64,000 nt of DNA, from contig CAZVSC010000011.1 of the NCBI GenBank assembly GCA_964629325.1, forward strand, positions 1-64,000. Direction: 5' to 3'. Below, one piece after another: positions 8,716-17,323 of the stretch. The stretch comes from Eutrophocola sp964629325. GTDB lineage: Bacteria > Pseudomonadota > Gammaproteobacteria > Pseudomonadales > Pseudohongiellaceae. The position numbers were made by a program, and so were the translations under genes. The notes beneath the pieces were generated by a model, which saw only the letters and a program-made list of their open reading frames with translations, was not told the origin of the DNA and searched no databases. Numbering within the stretch: position 1 is the first letter of the stretch; each line of letters starts with the position of its first letter.

Positions 8716-9576
8716 ATGAAAGGGCTGTTCATCGTTTTCCAGTACCTTGTGCCGCAGCACCTGCTGTCGCGCCTGGTCGGGCGCATCGCCAATGCCACCA
8801 CGCCCTGGATCAAGAATGCGTTCATCACGCGCTTTGCCAAACGTTACAACGTGGACATGTCCGAAGCCGCCCAGGAAGACCCGACCGCTTATCCCACGTT
8901 CAACGCCTTTTTCACCCGCGCTCTCAAGGACGATGCACGCCCGGTCAATGCCATGGGGGATGCCATCGTCAGCCCGGCTGACGGCGTGGTCAGCGCCGCC
9001 GGCAACATAACCGAAGACCGCGTCATCCAGGCCAAGGGCAAGTCCTTTTCCCTGACGGCATTGCTCGGCGGCTCCGAAGACACCGCCTGGCCATTCCAGG
9101 ATGGCGCCTTCGCCACCGTGTATTTGTCGCCGAAGGACTACCACCGCGTGCACATGCCCTGTGCCGGGACGCTGAGAAAAATGATCTACGTGCCCGGCAA
9201 GCTGTTCTCGGTGAACCAGACCACCAGCGAAAACATCGACAACCTGTTCGCGCGCAACGAACGCGTGGTCTGCCTGTTCGACACCGCCGCAGGCCCCCTG
9301 GCCATGGTGCTGGTGGGCGCCATGATCGTGGCGGGTATCGAAACCGTGTGGGCGGGACAGGTGGCGCCTTCCGGGCAGGGCCTATACGAAGTCGATTACG
9401 ATGATAATCCCCCGCAGCACTTTGCCAAGGGTCAGGAGATGGGGCGCTTCAAGCTGGGCTCGACGGTGATCCTGGTGTACGGCAAGGACGCGGCGAACTG
9501 GCTGTCAGGGCTGGGTGAAAATCGTGCGGTGAAGATGGGCGAGGCGATCGGCGCGCTGGCGCTAAAGCTGAGTTAA
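8716..9576 (+). CDS. psd: phosphatidylserine decarboxylase proenzyme
   Basis: A 286-residue inner-membrane enzyme that makes phosphatidylethanolamine. The self-cleavage site LGST is at about residues 247-250 (Ser249 becomes the pyruvoyl group of the alpha chain). Other family motifs are seen: FFTRALK, PADG and HRVHMP. Length fits the bacterial type I enzyme. It lies directly downstream of rhdA on the same strand. After it the composition drops sharply in GC. Confidence 0.96.
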   Translation: MKGLFIVFQYLVPQHLLSRLVGRIANATTPWIKNAFITRFAKRYNVDMSEAAQEDPTAYPTFNAFFTRALKDDARPVNAMGDAIVSPADGVVSAAGNITEDRVIQAKGKSFSLTALLGGSEDTAWPFQDGAFATVYLSPKDYHRVHMPCAGTLRKMIYVPGKLFSVNQTTSENIDNLFARNERVVCLFDTAAGPLAMVLVGAMIVAGIETVWAGQVAPSGQGLYEVDYDDNPPQHFAKGQEMGRFKLGSTVILVYGKDAANWLSGLGENRAVKMGEAIGALALKLS

Positions 9577-9643
9577 CGCTTTCCCGCCAGGCAATTCATT
9601 TTTACACCAATATGGTCTGCTATCGGCCAGAAGCAGCCTTAAT

Positions 9644-10126
9644 TTATTCTAAATTCGTTCCTATATATTCTAAGTAGTCGGATTCAAATAACCCCTTATT
9701 ACGTTCCCATAATTCTCTAGGCACTTTGTTTCTTAATATAGCTAGTGTAGGGGCCAAGGCAGATCTAAGAGTGTGCTCATCAATTATTCCATTTTTATAT
9801 TGATAATAAGCTAGACTTCCATGCCGCCACATAGTGCGCAAGTATGGCAAATACCTGTTTATATCATTTTGGGTGAGATCACTACTGTTTGTCTGAACGC
9901 GATCTTCAATATCTATTAATTCAGGATTTTCCAACAGAACGATATTTGGCGCGCCAATTTGCGTTAATAAATCTTGATATGCTTCAGCTTGAATCGACTT
10001 TGTATTAAGAGCGGTTTCTTCTGCACTTTGATTTATTTGCATGCCCACAAATATCAGTGACATCACAATACAAACTGCTGAAATGATTTCAGCGATCAAA
10101 GCATATTCTTGTAATTTTTCCTTCAC
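9644..10126 (-). CDS. AT-rich single-TM protein of unknown function
   Basis: About 160 residues, with one N-terminal membrane helix (residues about 10-30) followed by a soluble helical region. I do not recognise a named domain. The start is taken as GTG 10126 because GGAGG lies eight bases upstream; GTG at 10132 is also possible. GC content is far below that of all neighbours, with many AT-ending codons, suggesting recent acquisition. The next gene on the same strand encodes a protein with the same architecture (short N-term, one helix, then about 120 polar residues rich in Trp, Tyr and Phe), so the two may be distant paralogues. Confidence 0.7.
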   Translation of the reverse strand: MKEKLQEYALIAEIISAVCIVMSLIFVGMQINQSAEETALNTKSIQAEAYQDLLTQIGAPNIVLLENPELIDIEDRVQTNSSDLTQNDINRYLPYLRTMWRHGSLAYYQYKNGIIDEHTLRSALAPTLAILRNKVPRELWERNKGLFESDYLEYIGTNLE

Positions 10127-10249
10127 AGCCACCCCCTCCGGAAGCCATAAAGTGCGGGATTTAGCCCTGTTTTACCCCAAAAGCAGACCTTTTAACAACG
10201 ATTAACGGTGAAATCCAAAAGGTTCCGCTTTGGGTCGTAAGCAGACCCT

Positions 10250-10720
10250 TTATTGGACAAATACACTTTCTTCCATGAATGACACGAAATCGGGCGCCAG
10301 GTTTCGCTTCTTGTCTTCCCACAGCCCTTTCCAATCCAACGGCACCTTGATCATGCCTTCCCCATTGATCAGGTTGATCCATGATTCGACCGGCAACTGC
10401 TCCCGGCTGATTCGCCCTTCCTGGAACTGGGCAAAATCCCACTGGAAGCTCACCATGTAGATGTTGAACATGGCATCCAGCCGGTATTGGTCTGCGGGCG
10501 CGAGTGGTTCGCCGTTATCAATTTTGACAAAAACCTTGACCAGTTCCTCGTCCTGGAGAATGACCTCGGAAATGTACTTCCTGTTTTGCATGAGGTTGAT
10601 TTCCGACTCGGCCGCCAGGAATTCATTGTTTTGCTGCAACTCGACGGCCAGGAAGATTATCCCGACGATAACGCCGATGTTGGTGATAATGGTCAGCGTT
10701 TTTTCGATGTCCAGTTTCAT
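10250..10720 (-). CDS. single-TM protein of unknown function, possible paralogue of the neighbouring gene
   Basis: A 156-residue protein with one N-terminal helix (about residues 8-27: IITNIGVIVGIIFLAVEL) and an acidic, aromatic-rich soluble part. GGAG sits eight bases before the ATG at 10720. Similar TM-anchored proteins ending the helix with a VEL-Q-N motif are widespread in marine proteobacteria and have no assigned role (family impression only). GC content is ordinary for the window, unlike the gene at 9644-10126. The 123-base gap between the two contains a repeated AGCAGACC(C)TTT motif, once near 10183 and once near 10231. Confidence 0.7.
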   Translation of the reverse strand: MKLDIEKTLTIITNIGVIVGIIFLAVELQQNNEFLAAESEINLMQNRKYISEVILQDEELVKVFVKIDNGEPLAPADQYRLDAMFNIYMVSFQWDFAQFQEGRISREQLPVESWINLINGEGMIKVPLDWKGLWEDKKRNLAPDFVSFMEESVFVQ

Positions 10721-10752
10721 GTATCGGCTCCAAATACAATTCCAGGCAGGGG

Positions 10753-10768
10753 GATTACCCGGGTAATC
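10753..10768. repeat. perfect 16-bp palindrome
   Basis: GATTACCC immediately followed by its complement GGGTAATC, with no spacer. It lies seven bases beyond the stop of the RDD gene and upstream of the TM-protein gene at 10250-10720 (both minus strand). It could be an operator or a cruciform; there is no T-tract for a terminator. Confidence 0.7.
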
Positions 10769-10774
10769 AACACC

Positions 10775-11335
10775 CTATTCTTTCCAGGGATCGGTAACGG
10801 AAGATGGCGGAACGCGGCTTTCCTTTTCGCCCAACTGCTGCTGTATGTAATCGGCGCTGGACACCATCGATTTACTTTTCCTGATAACCACCGTATTGGC
10901 GATCTTGTCGTGAAAGCCCTGCTTGCGCCTGTCCCAGCCGATCCAGAAAAAGCCGAGGAACAGCGTCAGGATGGATACGTAGTAGCCGAGATAGCGCAGC
11001 AGCAGGCGGCCGAAGGTGGGCTGGCCCAGGGTGTCGGCATCGACGATATAGATGTCCATCATGATCTTGCCCGGCGTCGCCGCGCGGTACTGCCAGAAGA
11101 TGATCACCGCGATGATCGGCAGCGCATAGTTGATGATGTCGTAAGCGAGCCCGGGTGATTCGGTCGCGAACAGCACTCCGGGGCCGTAGAACATCAGAAG
11201 GAGCGGCACCATCACCATCAGCAGGAGAATGGAATCGAGGACGGACGCCAGGAAGCGGATCCAGAAACCGGCGTATGCCACGGAAGGGAATTCGGCGTCC
11301 CGGTTGTCCGGCATGTCTTCGTAGTGCGGTTCCAT
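10775..11335 (-). CDS. RDD family membrane protein
   Basis: A 186-residue protein. RDD domain: YAGFWIRFLASVLDSILL near the N-terminus holds the conserved Arg and Asp of helix 1, followed by two more helices, with GWDRRKQGFHDKIANTVV near the end, which is the typical RDD closing motif. The start ATG 11335 has AGGAAGG five bases upstream; an in-frame GTG at 11371 has no such site. RDD proteins are integral inner-membrane proteins, some linked to ion transport, but mostly of unknown function. Confidence 0.85.
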   Translation of the reverse strand: MEPHYEDMPDNRDAEFPSVAYAGFWIRFLASVLDSILLLMVMVPLLLMFYGPGVLFATESPGLAYDIINYALPIIAVIIFWQYRAATPGKIMMDIYIVDADTLGQPTFGRLLLRYLGYYVSILTLFLGFFWIGWDRRKQGFHDKIANTVVIRKSKSMVSSADYIQQQLGEKESRVPPSSVTDPWKE

Positions 11336-11426
11336 CGTTACCTTCCTGTCGTCAGGTCTTTCCTTGCGCACAGCTTAGCATGACGCCAGGGCAAAGCTCA
11401 GCCACAAGGAACGATTCCGGGTGCGC

Positions 11427-12377
11427 CTACACCCTGTCGACGGGGAACGCGAGCACGTCCCTGATGTCGGATACGCCCTGCTGCAACATGAGCAGGCGAT
11501 CCACCCCCACCGCCACGCCGGCGCAAGCCGGCATGCCATGGGCCAGCGCGGCGAGCAGGCGTTCATCGATGGCATACTGCGGCAGGCCTTCGGCGGTGCG
11601 TCTGGCAAGGTCCGCCTCGAAGCGTTGCCGCTGCGCATTCGCATCGGTCAGTTCGAAATACCCGTTCGCCAGCTCCATGCCGCCGGCGACCAGTTCGAAA
11701 CGCTGCGCTACCGTCCTGCCCTGCGTATCCTGGGCTAGTGTCGCCAGTGCCGCTTGTGACGGCGGGTAAGCGTGTATGAACACGGGTTCTTTCAATTCCG
11801 GTTCAATGCAGTGGCTGAAGAGCAGGTCACACCAGTGGTCGGGGTTGTCGCTGTCGAACGCGGTTTCGAAGGCATTGCTGGCACAGGCCTTGAGTTCGTC
11901 CAGGGATGCCGACAGCGGATCGACATCCAGGTAACGCAGGAACAGCTCGCTGTAGGTGATTCGCAGTGCCGGGGGAAAGTCGAGAAGCACGGCAAGCAGT
12001 GCATCGAGCTCCGTCATCAATTCAGGAAGACCGAATCCGGGACGATACCACTCCAGCATGGTGAATTCGGGATTGTGCCGGCGCCCGGCTTCGCCGTTGC
12101 GGAAGGCCTTGCACAGTTGCCAGATCGGACCGCTGCCTGCCGCCAGCAGGCGCTTCATGGGAAATTCGGGCGAGGTCTGCAGGAAGTAATTGCCTGCAGA
12201 TAGTCGTGCAGGAACCGGATCGAGCGCGGGATCGGTGCCGATGGCCGACGCCAGGAGCGGCGTTTCCACTTCCAGCACCCGGCGCTCTGCAAAGAAAGCC
12301 CGAATGTCGCGATACATGGCCGCGCGGGCTTCGAGCATGCGGTTGTCAGTGGCTGGCTGCCAGTCGGTTCCAGCCAT
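11427..12377 (-). CDS. epmA: elongation factor P--(R)-beta-lysine ligase
   Basis: A class II lysyl-tRNA synthetase-like catalytic domain (about 316 residues) without the N-terminal anticodon-binding domain, which defines EpmA/GenX/PoxA. Class II motifs are visible (FRNGEAGRRHNPEFTMLEWY; and a C-terminal GVDRLLML). It attaches beta-lysine to Lys34 of EF-P. It lies 18 bases downstream of efp on the same strand, so substrate and modifying enzyme are co-transcribed, and epmB, which makes the beta-lysine, is divergent on the other side. ATG 12377 is preferred over an adjoining GTG. Confidence 0.95.
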   Translation of the reverse strand: MAGTDWQPATDNRMLEARAAMYRDIRAFFAERRVLEVETPLLASAIGTDPALDPVPARLSAGNYFLQTSPEFPMKRLLAAGSGPIWQLCKAFRNGEAGRRHNPEFTMLEWYRPGFGLPELMTELDALLAVLLDFPPALRITYSELFLRYLDVDPLSASLDELKACASNAFETAFDSDNPDHWCDLLFSHCIEPELKEPVFIHAYPPSQAALATLAQDTQGRTVAQRFELVAGGMELANGYFELTDANAQRQRFEADLARRTAEGLPQYAIDERLLAALAHGMPACAGVAVGVDRLLMLQQGVSDIRDVLAFPVDRV

Positions 12378-12395
12378 CACTGCTTCACCCGGAAA

Positions 12396-12968
12396 TTATT
12401 TCTTGGCCCGGCTCATGTACTCGCCGGTGCGGGTGTCGATGCGCAGGACTTCGCCGATCTCTATGAACAGGGGCACCTTCACGACGGCGCCGGTGCTCAG
12501 GGTGGCCGGTTTGGTGCCGCCCTGGGCGGTGTCGCCCTTCAGGCCGGGATCGGTTTCGGTGACTTCGAGTTCCACGAAATTCGGCGGGGAGACGTTGATG
12601 GGATTGTCATTCCACAGGGTCACCATGCACACGTCCTGCTCCTTCAACCAGGGCAGGGTTTCTTCCACGGCCTTTCTGTCGGCGGCGATCTGCTCGAAGC
12701 TGCCGTCGGTTTTCATGAAATGCCAGAACTCACCGTCGGTGTACAGGTATTCCATGTCGGTTTCCACGACATCGGCGCCTTCCAGGGATTCACCGGACTT
12801 GAAGGTACGCTCCCACACCCTGCCGTTGAGCAGGTTGCGCAGCCTCACGCGGTTGAAGGCCTGGCCCTTGCCCGGTTTGACGAATTCATTTTCCAGAATG
12901 GAACAGGGATCCCCGTCCAGCAGGACTTTCAGGCCGGATTTAAATTCATTGGTGGAGAAGGTCGCCAT
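12396..12968 (-). CDS. efp: elongation factor P
   Basis: A 190-residue three-domain EF-P that relieves ribosome stalling at polyproline. The modification loop is VKPGKGQAF with Lys34 in the position that EpmA/EpmB beta-lysylates in E. coli, and both enzymes are encoded next to it. The C-terminal IGEVLRIDTRTGEYMSR is the usual EF-P ending. The ATG at 12968 gives the standard N-terminus. The upstream region shared with epmB contains the 8-mer inverted-repeat element at 13085-13213. Confidence 0.97.
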   Translation of the reverse strand: MATFSTNEFKSGLKVLLDGDPCSILENEFVKPGKGQAFNRVRLRNLLNGRVWERTFKSGESLEGADVVETDMEYLYTDGEFWHFMKTDGSFEQIAADRKAVEETLPWLKEQDVCMVTLWNDNPINVSPPNFVELEVTETDPGLKGDTAQGGTKPATLSTGAVVKVPLFIEIGEVLRIDTRTGEYMSRAKK

Positions 12969-13084
12969 GACTGCCTCGAATAGGTGCCGAAAAGTGGGGC
13001 ATGATACAAGACTTCCCGGTAAAGGCAATAAGCGGGCCAGGGGTGCGGGTGGAGGCCAGGGATTCTGCGGGGCCTCGGGCAATC

Positions 13085-13213
13085 GATGAAGGGATAAAGC
13101 GTTTGTCGGACTTTCCCCGAAATTCCTGCGCTTCAGCTATCCAGTGCTGTTAAAATGAGCCGACTTTTCCGGCCGCCGTGCGCTTTATCCCTTTATCGGT
13201 TTATCCTTTTATC
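13085..13213. repeat. 8-mer inverted-repeat element in the efp/epmB divergent gap
   Basis: Right arm: TTTATC occurs at exact 8-base intervals starting at 13184, 13192, 13200 and 13208, with CC, GG and CT as the joining dinucleotides. Left arm, in the opposite orientation: GATGAA at 13085 and GATAAA at 13093, also 8 bases apart. The inner ends of both arms carry GCG/CGC. About 85 bases lie between the arms. The same design occurs at 45695-45850. Confidence 0.8.
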
Positions 13214-13218
13214 GTCTT

Positions 13219-14235
13219 TTGCAGAATCCCCGATTGCACACCATCCCCCTGAAACAAACAGGTTCCTGGCAAGAACTGCTGGTGAATACCATCAAGGATT
13301 CTGCCGAACTGTGCCGCCTGCTCGACCTGGACCTGGCCGCCTTGCCGGCGGGCCACCCACTGCTGGCGCAGTTTCCCGTGCGCGTTCCCCTGCCCTTTCT
13401 TGGCCGCATGGCAAAGGGCGACCCGTTTGACCCGCTGCTGCTGCAGGTGTTTCCGGCCATGGCGGAGGCCAGCCCGGAACCCGGTTTCGAAACCGATCCG
13501 CTGGGCGAGGCCGCGAGCAACCCCGCACCCGGCATCCTGCACAAGTATGACGGCCGGGCGCTTCTGCTGGTCACGGCAGCCTGCGCGATCCACTGCCGCT
13601 ACTGTTTTCGCCGCCACTTCCCCTACCAGGACAACCTGCCGGGCAAACAGCACTGGCAGGACAGTCTCGCCTATATCGGTGCGGACACCTCGATCACGGA
13701 AGTCATTCTCAGCGGCGGCGATCCCCTGACCCTGTCCGACAACTACCTGGACTGGTTCTACCGGCAGCTGGCGGACTTCGAACATGTCCGCCGCATCCGC
13801 ATTCATACCCGCCTTCCCGTCATGATTCCCCAGCGGGTCACGGACAACCTGTGCCGTGTACTGGCAAATCCGCGATTCCAGACTATCGTGGTAATACACA
13901 GCAACCACGCCCGGGAAATCGACGATGCCGTGATCAATGCGTGCCTGGCGCTGAAGTCGGCTGGACTGACCCTGCTCAACCAGAGCGTGCTGCTGAAACA
14001 GGTGAATGATTCGGCCGACGCCCTGGCCGCATTGAGCGAGCGCCTGTTCGAGGCAGGCGTGCTGCCCTACTACCTGCACCTGCTCGACCGGGTGGCCGGC
14101 GCCGCCCACTTTGACGTGCCGGAACGGCAAGCCCGGGATTTGATGGCGGCATTGCGCGACCGGCTGCCAGGCTACCTGGTGCCAAAGCTGGTGCGGGAAC
14201 AAGCGGGCGCCGCGGCGAAGACGCCGGCCGCCTAG
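13219..14235 (+). CDS. epmB: EF-P beta-lysylation protein, lysine 2,3-aminomutase
   Basis: A 338-residue radical-SAM, PLP-dependent enzyme of the KamA family that turns lysine into (R)-beta-lysine for EpmA. The radical-SAM motif is in HCRYCFRRHFPY (CxxxCxxC: the first Cys in ACAIHC), followed by SGGDPL. The protein aligns with E. coli EpmB from end to end. The only in-frame start that preserves this N-terminus is a TTG at 13219; the frame is closed upstream at 13156, and no Shine-Dalgarno is present because the octamer array ends six bases before the start. Translation initiation therefore looks weak or atypical. Confidence 0.93.
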   Translation: MQNPRLHTIPLKQTGSWQELLVNTIKDSAELCRLLDLDLAALPAGHPLLAQFPVRVPLPFLGRMAKGDPFDPLLLQVFPAMAEASPEPGFETDPLGEAASNPAPGILHKYDGRALLLVTAACAIHCRYCFRRHFPYQDNLPGKQHWQDSLAYIGADTSITEVILSGGDPLTLSDNYLDWFYRQLADFEHVRRIRIHTRLPVMIPQRVTDNLCRVLANPRFQTIVVIHSNHAREIDDAVINACLALKSAGLTLLNQSVLLKQVNDSADALAALSERLFEAGVLPYYLHLLDRVAGAAHFDVPERQARDLMAALRDRLPGYLVPKLVREQAGAAAKTPAA

Positions 14236-14280
14236 TCAGGCAATCACGGGCACGGACTCGCCCGGAAGAACAGGAAACGG

Positions 14281-15768
14281 ATGTCGGTCATGATCGCTGA
14301 TGCAAGCGCACCTTCCCTGCACCTCCTGGAGATGCCGTGCCTGCGCCAGGTTGCACTCAACCCCGCTGCCCTGCAGGTCATCGCCGCAGTTCCCGGGCCG
14401 CCGCTACCTCTCAGTCTCACCGTTACTTCTTCCTTATATAACCAGGCTTCCTGCTTGCAGGTGCAAGCGGCGCATGCACACCTTGAACCTGCGAAGGAAG
14501 ACATCCTCGCCCGTCTCGACAACCTGCCCGCATTTTCGGCGCGCCTGGCAGCGGCCATTGCATCGGCGGGTACTGACAACATTGCCAGCCTGCTGCTTGT
14601 CACGCGCATCGATAAATTCCGGCAGGTGCTGGAATGCCTTGGAACGACAGCAACCCAGCATGTGCTGGCGGATATCGCCGGCTTCCTGGAGCAATCCCAC
14701 GGCAAGCCTTACACAGCTGCGCGCCTGGCGATCGATGAATTCGGTGTGCTGCTGTACGATGCCACGCCAACCGAAGGCGCCGGGCTGGCGCAGTATATTG
14801 CCGACAAGGTGAACGATTCCCTGCTGCCGCCAACCGCCGGGGACATCACCCTCAGCGTGTCCACCGGGCTTGCCGTTATCCACCCCCATGACCCGGACGC
14901 AGAAGCCGTTGTCCGGCGTGCGCGCCTGAATTCCGGCAACGGGCAGCAGCATGGTGCCGCCAAACACTGGGCGGCTGTATGCGCCACAACCCTCGCTGAC
15001 GACATCCGGCTGGCACTGGAAAACCGGCAGGTGGCCGTTCACTACCAGCCAGTACTTGCCTTGTGTCCGGATGGCGGCCCGCGCCATGAAGCCACCTGGG
15101 CCGTGACAGGCTTCAATGGCGAAACCCTGCCGACCGGCGAAGTCCTGGCCTGCGCCAATATCAACAACCTGGCCGCGGCACTGGATGCGCTTGTGCTCGA
15201 TGCCGTACTCGCCGACAAAAGCACCAGTGTTTTCCAGGTTCCCGTCAGCGGCAACACCCTGGCCAGGCAGGGGTTGCCGGACTGGCTCGCAAGCCGGCTT
15301 CGGCACCGGCGGTTTCCGCCCGAGCGTCTGCAGCTGCTGGTCAGCGAAACCGACATGCTGGGGTGCAATGGTCATGTAACCGCGCAATGCAAGACATTGG
15401 CGGCACATGGCATCGGCATCGTGCTGGCGGACTTCGGCAGCCGGCTGGATCCGCTGCCGCAACTGGCCGGGTTCACCCCCGCCGGCGTACGCCTCGGTAC
15501 CGGGATGGTCAGGGACCTGTCCTATAGCCAGGAATTGCAGCAGCATGCCCGCCAGCTCATCAATGTCCTGCATCGACGGCGCATCAGCGTGGCCGTCACC
15601 GCACTCGATGACATCACTCTGCTGCCGCTGCTGTTCGACCTGGGTATCGACCATGTTCAGGGCGACTGCCTGCAGGCGGCACTGCCTGCGCCGAACTGCC
15701 GTCTCCCGCAAGCGATCACGCTCGCCGCGCCGGACAAGGCTGACGGGAATTTGTCACGAGATAGTTGA
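14281..15768 (+). CDS. degenerate GGDEF/EAL-domain protein
   Basis: A 495-residue soluble protein. The middle region (about 100-225) has the layout of a GGDEF domain, but the signature is replaced by AIDEFGVLLYD, so two glycines are missing. The C-terminal region (about 240-470) has an EAL-like layout: VAVHYQPVLAL is present, EAL reads EAT (EATWAVTGF), and the DDFGTG segment reads LADFGSRLDP. Metal-binding residues are therefore largely lost, pointing to a c-di-GMP receptor or protein-interaction role rather than an enzyme. It is the first gene of a + strand signalling cluster with 15836-17281 and 17324-18364. Confidence 0.8.
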   Translation: MSVMIADASAPSLHLLEMPCLRQVALNPAALQVIAAVPGPPLPLSLTVTSSLYNQASCLQVQAAHAHLEPAKEDILARLDNLPAFSARLAAAIASAGTDNIASLLLVTRIDKFRQVLECLGTTATQHVLADIAGFLEQSHGKPYTAARLAIDEFGVLLYDATPTEGAGLAQYIADKVNDSLLPPTAGDITLSVSTGLAVIHPHDPDAEAVVRRARLNSGNGQQHGAAKHWAAVCATTLADDIRLALENRQVAVHYQPVLALCPDGGPRHEATWAVTGFNGETLPTGEVLACANINNLAAALDALVLDAVLADKSTSVFQVPVSGNTLARQGLPDWLASRLRHRRFPPERLQLLVSETDMLGCNGHVTAQCKTLAAHGIGIVLADFGSRLDPLPQLAGFTPAGVRLGTGMVRDLSYSQELQQHARQLINVLHRRRISVAVTALDDITLLPLLFDLGIDHVQGDCLQAALPAPNCRLPQAITLAAPDKADGNLSRDS

Positions 15769-15835
15769 ATTTTCCCAACGCCGGGTAAAGAAGCGATAAT
15801 ATAGCCGCACTCATCGTCTTGACGGATAGCAGGCA

Positions 15836-17281
15836 TTGCCGGAGACCACCAGTCACAACTCACTCACCAGGCGGAGTACCGGCCCGGGCAAACTGTCCCT
15901 GCAGCTTCCCATGCACTCCATGCAAATCAGGCATCAGATCGCATTCAGTTTTTCCTTGCTGCTGCTGATCGTCACCACGGCCTTCTGGCTGTTGTTCCAG
16001 AACGAGCTCAACCGATCCCTCGACGAATACCGCAACATGCTCGGCGCCTCACTCGCCGACCAGACCGCCACCAGCGTCAGGGAACTGGTGCTGGTCAACG
16101 ACCTGCTGGGCCTGAACGTAGTGCTCACGCAGCTGGTGCGGGATGACAACGTCCTGTTCGCCAGCGTCCACGACGCCGACGATGCGCAGATCGCCAGAGC
16201 CGGGCAGCAGGACCCCCAGGCGGAAGCCGACTTTTATACGGCGAGCATTTCCGTGCAGGATGCCATCGCCGGCATGGTCCTCATCCAGCTCGACACGCGC
16301 AGCGCCGACAGTTACCGCCAGCGCCTGCGCAACCTGTTCCTGTTGCTGCTGGGCGCTTCCATGGTGCTGGTCATCACAACTGCCTTTGCGCTGGCAGGCC
16401 GCATCACGGCACCGGTGCGCGTTTTGACCGATGCCATTGCCGGCAGTATCGGTGATGACGATGATGACGACATTGCCGCCGATGAAACCGGCCGCCTGCA
16501 GCATGCGGTCGACCGCCTGCTGGCGAAATACCAGGAAATGGAAGGGCAGCTGCTGGAAACAGGCATCTGGAAAGGCAACCGCGATGATGACAGCAGTGAG
16601 CCAGCAAGACTCGCCGCCAGCGTGCTGGTCATCAAGGTGGTCAACATCCATACGGCGATCGAGCTGCTGCATCCGGCAATCCTGTCCGGGCTGCTGCAGG
16701 AATACCTGTTTTACCTGAACCAGGCCGCCAGGCTCTACGGCGGCGAATTCCACCGCGTCAATGGCGAGTCAGCGGTGGTGTGCTTCGACGAGGAAACCTG
16801 CGACGACAATCACAGCATCAATGCCCTGTACTGCGCCGGCCTGTTCCAGTCGGTCATGGCGCGCATCAACAAGCGGCACCGCAACAACGGCGAACAGATG
16901 CTGGAATTCCGGATGGCCATCCACTCCGGTGATATCTTCATGGCTCCCGGTGTCGGCGAACAGGATGGCAAGGGCAGCATCCTGGGCAAGACGCTCGATA
17001 TCACCTACTTCCTCAGCAAGCAGGCCGCTCCCGGCGAACTGGTCATCAGCGAGACCGCCAGTTCACAGGCACGCGAATTCGAACACGTTGAAGCTGACCG
17101 CCAGCGTGAAGTGAGCATGCCCGCTGACAATGTCACCTTTATGGCTTATATTCTCTCGAGCGGATTTGCCGAGGACATGGGCATGATCCGCAAGCAGCGC
17201 CGGCATATCCTTGGTGTGGCAGGCAGTGTGAATACATCAGAAACCACGGATGCCACAGACACCAGGGACAGGGACATATAA
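15836..17281 (+). CDS. HAMP protein with degenerate class III adenylate cyclase-like domain
   Basis: Two membrane helices (about residues 34-52 and 165-187) enclose a periplasmic domain of about 110 residues; HAMP follows, then a poly-Asp linker (DDDDDD near 208-213) and a cyclase-like domain (about 255-450). The first metal site reads VLVIKVVNI instead of LFADIxGFT, so its Asp is Lys. The GDG hairpin reads VNGESAVV, and MAIHSGDI matches the later cyclase motif. Catalysis is unlikely. The TTG at 15836 is possible; ATG 15911 would skip 25 polar residues and start just before the first helix. The gene sits between the pseudo-GGDEF/EAL gene and the response regulator. Confidence 0.78.
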   Translation: MPETTSHNSLTRRSTGPGKLSLQLPMHSMQIRHQIAFSFSLLLLIVTTAFWLLFQNELNRSLDEYRNMLGASLADQTATSVRELVLVNDLLGLNVVLTQLVRDDNVLFASVHDADDAQIARAGQQDPQAEADFYTASISVQDAIAGMVLIQLDTRSADSYRQRLRNLFLLLLGASMVLVITTAFALAGRITAPVRVLTDAIAGSIGDDDDDDIAADETGRLQHAVDRLLAKYQEMEGQLLETGIWKGNRDDDSSEPARLAASVLVIKVVNIHTAIELLHPAILSGLLQEYLFYLNQAARLYGGEFHRVNGESAVVCFDEETCDDNHSINALYCAGLFQSVMARINKRHRNNGEQMLEFRMAIHSGDIFMAPGVGEQDGKGSILGKTLDITYFLSKQAAPGELVISETASSQAREFEHVEADRQREVSMPADNVTFMAYILSSGFAEDMGMIRKQRRHILGVAGSVNTSETTDATDTRDRDI

Positions 17282-17323
17282 AGGACTATTACTGCGATCT
17301 TCGCAGCCACAACGGATAGAAGC

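Noticed and set aside
13155..13430. Open frame beginning ATG 13155 before epmB.
   Set aside because: It is in a different frame from epmB, encodes no recognisable sequence and consists partly of the octamer array.
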